Of a DNA stretch of 64,000 nucleotides, positions 16,733 to 25,101 are shown piece by piece. Position numbers and translations under genes: made by a program. Source of the stretch: Paractinoplanes rishiriensis. Its GTDB lineage: Bacteria > Actinomycetota > Actinomycetes > Mycobacteriales > Micromonosporaceae. The stretch covers positions 434,001 to 498,000 of the forward strand of contig NZ_BOMV01000007.1 in NCBI RefSeq assembly GCF_016862375.1, in the 5' to 3' direction. Positions within the stretch are counted from its first letter, which is position 1. Each line of letters begins with the position of its first letter. The notes under the pieces are model-generated. The model was not told the origin of the DNA. It saw only the letters and a program-made list of their open reading frames with translations, and ran no database searches.

Positions 16733-17247
16733 CCGGCGTGACCACCCGCCTCGTCGCCGTCGCCGACGCCCCCGAACTGGCCGCCGTGCTCACCGCCAAC
16801 CGGGAGTTCCTCGCTCCCTGGGACCCGGTCCGCGGCGACGACTACTACACCGCCGAGGGCCAGCGCGCCCACCTCGAGGAGGTGCTGCGCCTGTGGGCGA
16901 CCGGCACCGCGCTGCCGCAGGTGATCCTCGACGACGGCCGGATCGTCGGCCGGGTCAACCTCAGCAACGTCGTCCGCGGCCCGTTCCAGTCGGCCAACCT
17001 GGGCTACTGGGTGGCGCAGGACGCGAACGGCCGCGGGGTGGCGACGGCCGCGGTGGCGCGGACGGCCCGGACCGCGTTCGACGACCTCGGGCTGCACCGG
17101 CTCGAAGCCGGCACGCTGGTCCACAACCTCGGGTCGCAGCGGGTGCTGGAACGCAACGGCTTCCAGCGGTACGGGCTGGCGCCACGCTACCTGCGGATCG
17201 CCGGCGAGTGGCAGGACCACATCCTGTATCAGCTGCTCGCCGACTGA
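16729..17247 (+). CDS. GNAT-family N-acetyltransferase (RimJ/RimL-like)
   Basis: The 172-residue protein has the GNAT fold of the ribosomal-protein acetyltransferase group: TTRLVAVADAPEL at the start, GYWVAQDANGRGVATAAV as the acetyl-CoA pyrophosphate loop, RLEAGTLVHNLGSQRVLERNGF, and a C-terminal DHILYQLL. The start overlaps the EEP-family gene. Target amine unknown; modification of a ribosomal protein or a small molecule are both possible. The convergent gene overlaps its 3' end by 19 bases. Confidence 0.88.
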   Translation: MTGVTTRLVAVADAPELAAVLTANREFLAPWDPVRGDDYYTAEGQRAHLEEVLRLWATGTALPQVILDDGRIVGRVNLSNVVRGPFQSANLGYWVAQDANGRGVATAAVARTARTAFDDLGLHRLEAGTLVHNLGSQRVLERNGFQRYGLAPRYLRIAGEWQDHILYQLLAD

Positions 17248-17528
17248 TCCTTCCGGTCGCTGTGGCCGAGGTCGCGGCCGGGCGCCACCCGGTCGCGCAC
17301 CAGCCGCTTGAGCTCGGCCAGGTCGGGAAAGCCGCTCTCCTTCCGGGACCACAGCGTCTCGCCGTCCAGCCGCACCTCGAAGACGCCGCCCACGCCGGGC
17401 ACCAGCGCCACCTCGCCGAGGTCGCGGGTGAACGTGGTGAGCAGCTCCTGCGCGGTCCACGCGGCGCGCAGCAGCCAGCGGCACTGCGTGCAGTACTCGA
17501 TTTCCACCCGGGGCTGGCGCGTCGTCAC
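17229..17528 (-). CDS. SelT/SelW/SelH (Rdx)-family protein
   Basis: The 99-residue protein has the thioredoxin-like Rdx fold with EYCTQCRW as the redox CxxC (Cys-containing in place of selenocysteine), GGVFEVRLDGETLWSRKE and LKRLVRD. The GTG at 17528 is preceded at 6 nt by TACCCT (17535-17540, minus) and is preferred to an upstream in-frame ATG. It is divergent from the threonine leader peptide described at 17584. A thiol-redox role is inferred from the family. Confidence 0.85.
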   Translation of the reverse strand: MTTRQPRVEIEYCTQCRWLLRAAWTAQELLTTFTRDLGEVALVPGVGGVFEVRLDGETLWSRKESGFPDLAELKRLVRDRVAPGRDLGHSDRKDQSASS

Positions 17529-17569
17529 GGCACCAGGGTAATTGGGCTGCCCGCGGCGCCCCACCCGCC

Positions 17570-17575
17570 TAGCAT
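17570..17575 (+). promoter_or_regulatory. -10 element driving the Thr leader peptide
   Basis: TAGCAT ends 8 nt before the leader ATG at 17584, consistent with a leaderless leader transcript. Confidence 0.5.
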
Positions 17576-17583
17576 CGGTTCCC

Positions 17584-17640
17584 ATGATGCGCAGGTTCGC
17601 GACGACGACGCCGGGATGTCCCGGCGATGCTTCGCGCTGA
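17584..17640 (+). CDS. Threonine leader peptide, MMRRFATTTPGCPGDASR
   Basis: This 18-codon frame lies 87 nt upstream of the synthetase gene. It contains three consecutive threonine codons (ACG ACG ACG, 17602-17610), the hallmark of a ribosome-stalling leader peptide. The coding sequence itself folds: GCCGGG (17610-17615) pairs with CCCGGC (17620-17625), extended by CGCGA/TCGCG outside. A ribosome stalled on the Thr codons would disrupt this fold. The frame is inferred from context; it has not been shown to be translated. Confidence 0.6.
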   Translation: MMRRFATTTPGCPGDASR

Positions 17641-17653
17641 CCAACTGCGACGC

Positions 17654-17727
17654 AACGGCCCCGGGCGAGATGCCCGAGGCCGTTTCTGTCGCCCGGGGTC
17701 TCGCCACCCGATCAAGGAGACCCCGGC
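17654..17727 (+). promoter_or_regulatory. Three-way RNA switch (attenuator) before the threonyl-tRNA synthetase-like gene
   Basis: Hairpin B pairs 17654-17666 with 17672-17684 (12 bp, one mismatch, 5-nt loop) and is followed by TTTCTGTC. Hairpin C pairs 17691-17702 with 17717-17727 (10 continuous bp, then a bulge and one more), sequestering half of the AAGGAG ribosome-binding site at 17714-17719. A competing helix of 12 bp (one G-U) joins 17657-17668 to 17689-17700, using the left arms of B and C, and would release the ribosome-binding site. The structures are mutually exclusive. No T-box consensus is seen. Confidence 0.62.
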
Positions 17728-18942
17728 ATGCACATCGACCATCGCAAACTCGGCCGCGAACTCGACCTCTTCGACTCCGATCCGCTGATCGGCGCCGGAC
17801 TGCCGTTCTGGCTGCCGGCCGGTGCCGCGGCCCGGCACGAGGTGGAGTCCTACCTGTACGAACTGGAACGCCGGCACGGCTACCGGCATGTCTACTCGCC
17901 CGCGCTGGGCAAACGCCAGATGTACGAGATCTCCGGACACTGGCAGAACTTCGCCGACGACATGTTCCCGCCGATGCGGCTGGGCGGCGACGAACTCGTG
18001 CTCCGGCCCAGCCTGTGCCCGCACCACGCGCTGCTGGTCAAGTCCCGGCAACGCTCGTACCGCGAGCTGCCGCTGCGGATCGCCGAGCTGGGCCCGATGT
18101 ACCGGGCCGAGCGTTCCGGCGTGCTGGGCGGCCTGGCCCGGGTCCGATCGATTCAGTTGAACGACGCCCACATCTTCTGCGCGCTCGACCAGGTGGGCGA
18201 CGAGGTGGCCGCGGTGCTGCGGCTGATGGACGAGGCGCACGCGGCCCTCGGGCTGAGTCCCACCGCGTTCCGGCTGTCCCTGCGCGGCGAGGGTGGCAAA
18301 TACGGCGGCGGCGACGCGATGTGGGAGCGGGCCGAGGCGCTGCTGCGCGCCGCGCTGGCCGGGATTCCGTTCGAGGAGGTACGAGGTGAGGCGGCGTTCT
18401 ACGGTCCGAAGATCGACGTGCAGATCGTCGACCCGGCCGGCCGGGAGTGGAGCCTCGCCACCATTCAGGTGGACTTCCTCATGCCGGAACGGTTCGGCCT
18501 GGAGTACTCGGCCGCGGACGGCGGGCGGCACCGCCCGGTGATGGTGCACCGGAGCCTGGCCGGCTCCATGGAACGGCTTTTCGGCCACCTCATCGAGGTG
18601 CACGGCGGGGCATTTCCGGTCTGGTACGCGCCGGTGCAGCTGGACGTGCTGCCGATCGGAGCGGATCAGTCCGCCGCGGCCTCGGCGTTCGCGGCCGAGG
18701 CGATCCGGGCCGGGTTGCGGGCCGAGGTGCACCACGACGGCTCGATCGGGGCCCGGATCCGGGCGGCGGCCGAGCGGAAGGTCCCGTACGTCGCGGTGCT
18801 CGGCGCCCGGGAGGTGGCCGACGGTTCGGTCGCGCTGCGGCTGCGGGACGGCCGGCAACTCCCGCCGAGACCGGCCGCGGAGGCGATCGCGCTGGTCGCG
18901 TCGGTCGCCTCCCCCTTCCAACCGCCCCGCCGCCACCCTTGA
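17728..18942 (+). CDS. Threonyl-tRNA synthetase-like protein without TGS and editing domains
   Basis: At 404 residues this is about two-thirds the usual ThrRS length. It contains only the class-II catalytic core and the C-terminal anticodon-binding domain, starting near where the core begins in full ThrRS. The motif-2 region reads YRAERSGVLGGLARVR. The three zinc ligands of ThrRS are retained (Cys in RPSLCPHH, His in NDAHIFC, His in VMVHRSLAGSMER), so threonine recognition is plausible, but TQDD is changed to QLND. AAGGAG precedes the ATG at 8 nt. With the Thr leader and attenuator upstream, a role as an inducible second ThrRS (for starvation or inhibitor resistance) is inferred; the missing editing domain would have to be supplied in trans. 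Confidence 0.82.
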   Translation: MHIDHRKLGRELDLFDSDPLIGAGLPFWLPAGAAARHEVESYLYELERRHGYRHVYSPALGKRQMYEISGHWQNFADDMFPPMRLGGDELVLRPSLCPHHALLVKSRQRSYRELPLRIAELGPMYRAERSGVLGGLARVRSIQLNDAHIFCALDQVGDEVAAVLRLMDEAHAALGLSPTAFRLSLRGEGGKYGGGDAMWERAEALLRAALAGIPFEEVRGEAAFYGPKIDVQIVDPAGREWSLATIQVDFLMPERFGLEYSAADGGRHRPVMVHRSLAGSMERLFGHLIEVHGGAFPVWYAPVQLDVLPIGADQSAAASAFAAEAIRAGLRAEVHHDGSIGARIRAAAERKVPYVAVLGAREVADGSVALRLRDGRQLPPRPAAEAIALVASVASPFQPPRRHP

Positions 18943-18982
18943 CCGGACTAAAGGCTGACGTGGACGAACTTCTGCCGCCCGA

Positions 18983-20569
18983 TCAGGCGGGGGCCGTCGT
19001 CCGCGCCAAGCCGTAGGTCAGCGAGTCCACCAGGGCGACCCAGCTGGCCTCGACGATGTTCTCGTGGACGCCGACCGTGGTCCACTCGCGGTGGCCGTCA
19101 CCGGTCTCCAGCAGCACCCGGGTGACCGCGTTGGTGCCGTGGCTGCCCTCCAGGATGCGGACCTTGTAGTCGGTCAGCTCGACGTTCTTGAGCTGCGGGT
19201 AGTGCTGCGACAGTGCCACCCGCAGGGCCTCGTCGAGGGCGTTGACCGGGCCGTTGCCCTCGGCCGTGGCGATCACCCGCTCGCCGCGTACCCGGACCTT
19301 GACGGTGGCCTCGGAGACCACCGCGCCGTCCTCGCGGTGCTCGACCAGCACCCGGTACGACTCCAGGGTGAACGGGCGGACGAAGCCCTCGCCCGGCAGC
19401 TCTCCGCGGACCAGCAGCTCGAACGACGCGTCGGCGGCCTCGAACGACCAGCCACCGGCCTCCAGGTCCTTGACCTTGCGGGTCACGGTGGTCAGCGTGT
19501 CCGGGTGGCCGGCCAGGTCCAGCCCGAGCTCACGACTCTTGAGCTCGATGCTGGCCCGGCCGGCCATCTCGGTCACCAGGATCCGCATGTCGTTGCCGAC
19601 AACCGACGGGTCGACGTGGTTGTAGAGCAGCGGATCCACCTTGATCGCGCTCGCGTGCAACCCCGCCTTGTGAGCGAAGGCAGCGGCCCCGACGTAGGCC
19701 TGGTGGGTGTCGGGGGCGATGTTGGCGATCTCGGCGAGCGCGGTGGACACCCGCGTCGCCTTCTCCAGGCATCCGTCCGGTAGGACCTTGAGCCCGAGCT
19801 TGAGCTGGAGGTTGCTGACGGTGGCGAACAGGTCGGCGTTGCCGGGGCGCTCGCCGTACCCGTTCGCGGTGCATTGGAAGTGCTTGACGCCGGCCTCGAC
19901 CGCGGCCACGGTGTTCGCGACCGCACACGAGGTGTCGTTCTGGCAGTGGATGCCGAGCCGGTCGGCGCGCACCCCGGTGCGCGCCACCACCTCGGTGATC
20001 GCCTTGGTGACCATGGACGGGAGCATGCCGCCGTTGGTGTCGCACATGACGACCCGCTCGGCGCCGGCCTCGAGCGCGGCCTGGACCACCGACGCGGTGT
20101 ACTCCGGGTCGTAGCGGAAGCCGTCGAAGAAGTGCTCGCAGTCCACGAACGCGCGGCGGCCGTTCGCGATCAGATGGCGCACCGTGTCGCGGACCATCGC
20201 CAGGTTCTCGTCGCCGGTGGTGCGCAGCGCCCGCTCCACGTGCCGGATGTCCGACTTGGCCACCACGCAGACCACCGGGGTGCCGGCGTCCAGCAGCGCC
20301 TGCACCTGCGGGTCCGCGGCGACGTCGACGCCGGCCTTGCGGGTCGCCCCGAACGCGACCAGCACCGCGTTCTTCAGGTCCAGTTCGGTCTTCGCGCGTG
20401 CGAAGAATTCGGTGTCCTTGGGCATGGCGCCGGGCCAGCCGCCCTCGATGAAACCCACGCCGAACTCGTCCAGCAGGCGCGCGACCGCGAGCTTGTCGGC
20501 GACCGAGTAGCTGATCCCCTCGCGCTGGCCGCCGTCCCGCAGCGTGGTGTCGAAGACCTGGTAGTCCAT
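18983..20569 (-). CDS. cimA: Citramalate synthase
   Basis: The 528-residue protein has an N-terminal DRE-TIM metallolyase barrel (DTTLRDGGQREGISYS, GFIEGGWPGAMPKD, HCQNDTSCAVAN with metal-binding His and Asn) and a C-terminal LeuA-like regulatory domain (ILEGSHGTNAVTRVL). This layout and the GGWPG signature match CimA, which condenses pyruvate and acetyl-CoA to citramalate for isoleucine synthesis, rather than LeuA. The ATG at 20569 has AAGGA 10 nt upstream. The gene follows a BCAA-rich leader peptide and an intrinsic terminator, indicating attenuation by branched-chain amino acids. Confidence 0.92.
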   Translation of the reverse strand: MDYQVFDTTLRDGGQREGISYSVADKLAVARLLDEFGVGFIEGGWPGAMPKDTEFFARAKTELDLKNAVLVAFGATRKAGVDVAADPQVQALLDAGTPVVCVVAKSDIRHVERALRTTGDENLAMVRDTVRHLIANGRRAFVDCEHFFDGFRYDPEYTASVVQAALEAGAERVVMCDTNGGMLPSMVTKAITEVVARTGVRADRLGIHCQNDTSCAVANTVAAVEAGVKHFQCTANGYGERPGNADLFATVSNLQLKLGLKVLPDGCLEKATRVSTALAEIANIAPDTHQAYVGAAAFAHKAGLHASAIKVDPLLYNHVDPSVVGNDMRILVTEMAGRASIELKSRELGLDLAGHPDTLTTVTRKVKDLEAGGWSFEAADASFELLVRGELPGEGFVRPFTLESYRVLVEHREDGAVVSEATVKVRVRGERVIATAEGNGPVNALDEALRVALSQHYPQLKNVELTDYKVRILEGSHGTNAVTRVLLETGDGHREWTTVGVHENIVEASWVALVDSLTYGLARTTAPA

Positions 20570-20606
20570 GGCGCGCCTGTCCTTCCGGAGAGAGTTTGAG
20601 TGGCCC

Positions 20607-20669
20607 AACAAAAAGACCCCCCGCGGTCGCGGGAGGTCTGCGCGTCGGCGAAGAGTCAGCCGGCGCGCT
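20607..20669 (-). terminator. Attenuator of cimA
   Basis: Read on the minus strand, a first hairpin (arms 20659-20668 and 20640-20649, 9 bp with a mismatch) abuts a terminator: an 11-bp stem (20639-20629 with 20625-20615, tetraloop GACC, one G-U) followed by a TTTTTGTT tail. The first hairpin overlaps the leader-peptide stop codon. The terminator lies about 40 nt before the cimA start. Confidence 0.75.
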
Positions 20670-20712
20670 AGGTGCCAATAATGAGCACGAGGTGGGTCAC
20701 GACATGAAGCAT
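20668..20712 (-). CDS. Branched-chain amino-acid leader peptide, MLHVVTHLVLIIGT
   Basis: The 14-residue frame has 8 branched-chain residues (Leu 3, Val 3, Ile 2), including the run LVLII. A GATAGT -10-like element lies 3 nt upstream. The stop codon is embedded in the first attenuator hairpin, so stalling at Leu/Val/Ile codons would favour readthrough of the terminator ahead of cimA. Confidence 0.75.
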   Translation of the reverse strand: MLHVVTHLVLIIGT

Positions 20713-20757
20713 GCCACTATCGGCCCTCGCGGGAAGCGTTGTTCCACCTTTCGGGAC

Positions 20758-20763
20758 TAGGTT
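20758..20763 (+). promoter_or_regulatory. -10 element of an apparently leaderless gene
   Basis: TAGGTT ends 6 nt before the GTG at 20770. Confidence 0.45.
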
Positions 20764-20769
20764 GAGATC

Positions 20770-21513
20770 GTGGTGAACGGCGCGAACCCCCGGCATCTCC
20801 GCTTCTCCGGTACTTACAACTTCCGCGACATCGGCGGTTACCTGGGCCTTTCCGGCCGCACGGTCCGCTGGCAACGGCTCTATCGGGCGGACGCGCTGCA
20901 CCGCATCGGCGACGCCGACGCCGAGGCGTTCGCCGCGCTCGGGGTGCGTACGGTGATCGACCTGCGCCGGCCGCTCGAGATCGAGAGGTACGGCCGGGTG
21001 GCCGAACGGCACGGCCTGGACTACCGCAACCTGGTGCTCAAGCACATCGACTGGGAAGAGGTCGAGCGGCCGGACGACGTGGTGCACGAGCGCTGGCTGG
21101 CCGACCGGTACGTGAACTTCCTGGAGGACGGCACCGAGGCGATCCGGTCCGCGCTGCAGGTGATCGCCGAACCTTCCCGGGCACCGGTGATCGTGCACTG
21201 CATGGCCGGCAAGGACCGCACCGGCACGGTGTGCGCGCTGACCCTGAGCCTGCTCGGTGTGTCCGACGAGGACATCGCGGCCGATTACGCGCTGACCACC
21301 GACGCGATGCGGCCGCTCACCGCCTACCTGATGGAGAAGCACCCGTCGGCGGTGCTCGGCAACGAGCACATGTTCGAGTCGCCGCCCGGTGCCATGCTGA
21401 TGTTCCTGGCCGACCTGCGGGCGAATTACGGCTCGGTGGAGGACTACGTCCGCGAGATCGGCCTGACCGACGCCGAGATCACCGCGCTGCGCGGCCACCT
21501 GCTGACCGATTAG
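20770..21513 (+). CDS. Tyrosine/serine protein phosphatase (PtpB-like)
   Basis: The 247-residue protein has the FRDIGGY start and the P-loop VHCMAGKDRTG (Cys, then x5, then Arg) of the atypical protein-tyrosine/lipid phosphatases related to mycobacterial PtpB. The catalytic acid may lie in the IDLRRPLEIE region. It diverges from the cimA leader. Its 3' end touches the convergent caspase gene (4-base overlap). Substrates are unknown. Confidence 0.88.
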   Translation: MVNGANPRHLRFSGTYNFRDIGGYLGLSGRTVRWQRLYRADALHRIGDADAEAFAALGVRTVIDLRRPLEIERYGRVAERHGLDYRNLVLKHIDWEEVERPDDVVHERWLADRYVNFLEDGTEAIRSALQVIAEPSRAPVIVHCMAGKDRTGTVCALTLSLLGVSDEDIAADYALTTDAMRPLTAYLMEKHPSAVLGNEHMFESPPGAMLMFLADLRANYGSVEDYVREIGLTDAEITALRGHLLTD

Positions 21514-23390
21514 GGCAACTGGCCGAGCATGTCCAGGGCCTTCTCATAGAGCTGCTGGTAGTCCTGCTCGCTGGCGCCCGAGGTCGAGATGAAGGTGCCA
21601 GTCAGCAACAGCCCGTCCACCGCCCAGGCCACCACGTAGTAAGCAGATCCTGGCGACTTGTGCGGATCATTGCGGACGCAGGAGAGCCGGCCGCCCCGGT
21701 CGCTGACATCCGCGAGCGGCACGGCGGCCGGTTGCTCCACGGTGGGCGCGGTGGTGCAGGTGCCCCCGAAACCGGCCGACGCCACCTGATCCTGGTCCAT
21801 GGCTTCCTTGGTGTCCCACAGTTCGTAGGCACCGGGCTGACACCCGGCGGCCGCACTGCTGCCGGGATCGATCTGCCCGGGTCGGCAGCTGCCCCGAATC
21901 GCCTCCGGCAGCATCGTCAGCAGACCCGCATAGTCCCGAGCCGCACCGGTGTCACCCGGGTTGCCGTCCGTCCGGGTAGCCCGGTTGCCGACCCAGATGA
22001 GCACCACGCCGATGACGCCGAGCAGCGCCATGATCGCCCCGATCCGAAGCCCGTAACGAAGCCGCTGCGCAGCGACCGACCTCCGGACGGGCAGCCGTCC
22101 AGACGAATCCGATTTGTCTGGCACGGCGGGGCCGGCGGGCGGTCCGGGTTGGGTGCCGGTGGAAGGCGCGTCTGGTCGCACGTTGGCGGTGGGTAGGTCG
22201 GTTGGAGGGTTGATGGAGGGTAGGTCCGGCCGGGGATCGGTGGACGGTGGGTCCGGCCGGGGATCGGTGGACGGTGGGTCCGGTCGAGAGCCGGCGGGAG
22301 GTACGTCCGGTCGAGAGCCGGCGGGAGGTACGTCCGGTCGAGAGCCGGCGGGAGGTACGTCCGGTCGGGGGCCGGTGGGAGATGGGTCGGGGGGCACGAC
22401 CGGCGCGGTTGGGGTGAGGGCGGCTGTGGCTGCGGCGCTTACCTGGCGGCTGTCGTCGTCGGTCAGGCGCTGCAGGGCTTGGTGGGCCTCGGCCGCTCGG
22501 GCCGGGTCGTCGTCGGCGGCCACCCCCGCCAGTTCGTGGACCGCGGCCAGGCGGACCGCGGCTACCGGGTGGCGGATCAGGTCGAGCAACTCGGGAGCCA
22601 GCCTCGTGGCCGGGACCCGGCGGTTCGGGTTGCGGGCCACGTACAGCTCGCCGCGCAGGCCGAACTCCCACTTGCTCGGGGTCTGGTTGGGGGTGCGTTC
22701 GCGGACCCGGTCGTAGACGTAGTCGTACAGCTCGCCCAGCGCCACGTGGCCGTCCTGGTCTCGGTCGGCGTCGCCGGTTCGGATTCCTTCGACCAGTGCG
22801 CCGGTGAAGATGGACGGGGACGCCGCGGAGCCGTCGGCCAGCTGGGCGCCCTCGAAGGCGTACTCCATCGCGGTCGAGGCGGTGATGACCACGCGGCCGC
22901 GGCCCTGGCCCAGCTGGCGCTGGCGGAACTGGTCGCCCACGTCGACCGAGCCGGCCGCGCGGGCAACCACGCCGCGTTCGAAAGCACCGCCGTAGCAGCA
23001 GTCCAGCAGCAGCACCACGCGCTGGGCCCGGCTGCGCTGGATCACCCGGTTGACCCAGGCGGCGTCGATCGCGGTGGAGCCCAGCAGGTCGGGGCGGGTG
23101 TTGGTGGCGGCCAGGTACAGCTCGCCGGCGTCGTCCTTCAAACCGTGGCAGGAGAAGTGCAGCAGCACCAGGTCGGTCGAGTGGCGGTCGGCGAGCGTGG
23201 CCTCGACGCGTTCGGCGGCGGTCCACGACGTCGGGTTGTGCAGGGTGTCGACCTCGAAGCCGCCCAAGCTGTCGTCGCCCAGGATGTCGGCCAGCGCGGC
23301 CGCGTCGGCGGCGGGGGCGGCCAGGCGGTGCAGCGCGGGATGGTCGTAGCTGTCCACCGCCACGACCAGGGCCAGGCGCCGGTCCGTCAT
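21510..23390 (-). CDS. Caspase-family protease with EF-hand, repeat linker and membrane anchor
   Basis: The 626-residue protein starts with a caspase (C14) domain: catalytic His in FSCHG and Cys in LLLDCCYGG. A perfect EF-hand loop DRDQDGHVALGE lies near residues 215-226, suggesting Ca2+ control. HEAT-like helices follow (residues ~265-325), then six nine-residue Pro-rich repeats of RPDVPPAGS type, one membrane segment (IGAIMALLGVIGVVLIWVGN) and an outer C-terminal domain with four Cys. The caspase domain should be cytoplasmic. It diverges from an EACC1 gene, which marks actinobacterial conflict systems. Confidence 0.88.
   Translation of the reverse strand: MTDRRLALVVAVDSYDHPALHRLAAPAADAAALADILGDDSLGGFEVDTLHNPTSWTAAERVEATLADRHSTDLVLLHFSCHGLKDDAGELYLAATNTRPDLLGSTAIDAAWVNRVIQRSRAQRVVLLLDCCYGGAFERGVVARAAGSVDVGDQFRQRQLGQGRGRVVITASTAMEYAFEGAQLADGSAASPSIFTGALVEGIRTGDADRDQDGHVALGELYDYVYDRVRERTPNQTPSKWEFGLRGELYVARNPNRRVPATRLAPELLDLIRHPVAAVRLAAVHELAGVAADDDPARAAEAHQALQRLTDDDSRQVSAAATAALTPTAPVVPPDPSPTGPRPDVPPAGSRPDVPPAGSRPDVPPAGSRPDPPSTDPRPDPPSTDPRPDLPSINPPTDLPTANVRPDAPSTGTQPGPPAGPAVPDKSDSSGRLPVRRSVAAQRLRYGLRIGAIMALLGVIGVVLIWVGNRATRTDGNPGDTGAARDYAGLLTMLPEAIRGSCRPGQIDPGSSAAAGCQPGAYELWDTKEAMDQDQVASAGFGGTCTTAPTVEQPAAVPLADVSDRGGRLSCVRNDPHKSPGSAYYVVAWAVDGLLLTGTFISTSGASEQDYQQLYEKALDMLGQLP
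22224..22385. repeat. Six 27-bp tandem repeats inside the caspase gene
   Basis: The period is exactly 27 bp from 22224. The first two units and the next three units are near-identical within each set, and the sixth is diverged. They encode nine-residue Pro/Asp/Arg-rich repeats. Because the period is a multiple of three, copy-number change would keep the frame and alter linker length. Confidence 0.88.
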
Positions 23391-23513
23391 GCCGATCAGG
23401 ATCCGCCGCCGGCCGCCACCTGTCGCTCGACGGTCGGGGATCCGTCAGTGCGGTATCCACACGGCCGCCGCGTACCCGTCATGCTGGGAGAACTCTCAAG
23501 AGCGAGGTGCCGC

Positions 23514-23884
23514 ATGCAGGTGTACGTGACCATCGACGAACCCGGCGCCGAGCCGGAGCGCCTCGAGGAACTGTCCGGGCCGCTCCGCGCCGAACTGCGC
23601 GACCTCGACGTGGACGACGTTCGCCCGGTGCCGGCCGGCGCCGCTCCCCCGGGGTCGCGGGGTATCGACCTCGCGGCCACCGCGGCGTTCGTGGTCTCGC
23701 TGGGCGGCTCGGCCGAGGCGATCACGCAGCTGGTAGCCGCGCTGCAGGCGTGGGTGGGCCGTGGCCGGGCCCACCCGCGCACGGTGGAGATGACCGTCGG
23801 CGACAAGACGCTGCGCCTCACCGACGCGACGCTCGACCAGCAGGATCGGCTGGTCGACGAGTTCGTACGGCTGATCCGGGAGGG

Positions 23885-23888
<4 letters not shown>
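23514..23888 (+). CDS. Effector-associated constant component EACC1
   Basis: The 124-residue protein matches the small EACC1 family of actinobacterial conflict systems: an N-terminal strand, ERLEELSGPLRAELRDLDVDDV, a Gly/Ala-rich membrane-like or helical stretch (DLAATAAFVVSLGGSAEAI), VAALQAWVGRG, and a TVEMTVGDKTLRL strand pair followed by QQDRLVDEFVRL. GAGCGAGG lies 8 nt before the ATG. It is divergent from the caspase gene with 123 bp between. EACC1 is known as an adaptor accompanying TIR, caspase or protease effectors, so the pair is probably one system. Confidence 0.78.
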
Positions 23889-24982
<1,094 letters not shown>

Positions 24983-25047
24983 AACGGATGGACCTGCCTT
25001 TTCTCAAGAATTTGGGCACGCGGCACCCGCAGTGCTCCATGAATCTA

Positions 25048-25084
25048 CCCCGAACGGCCGTTAAGACAACGGCCGCGACGGGGG
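25048..25084. terminator. Hairpin between leuB and ilvE
   Basis: A perfect 8-bp stem CGGCCGTT/AACGGCCG with a 5-nt loop (25055-25075) is extended by CCCCG/CGGGG on the outside. There is no T-tract. It lies after the leuB stop and just upstream of the ilvE -10. Confidence 0.55.
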
Positions 25085-25101
25085 TGCGGGGCGGGGTCGC
25101 C

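Noticed and set aside
17654..17727. A T-box riboswitch before the synthetase gene
   Set aside because: The conserved T-box sequence and the specifier-loop arrangement are not seen; the leader instead has a Thr-codon peptide.
22224..22385. Regular repeats considered as a CRISPR array
   Set aside because: The units are directly adjacent with no spacers, and they are in frame inside the caspase gene.
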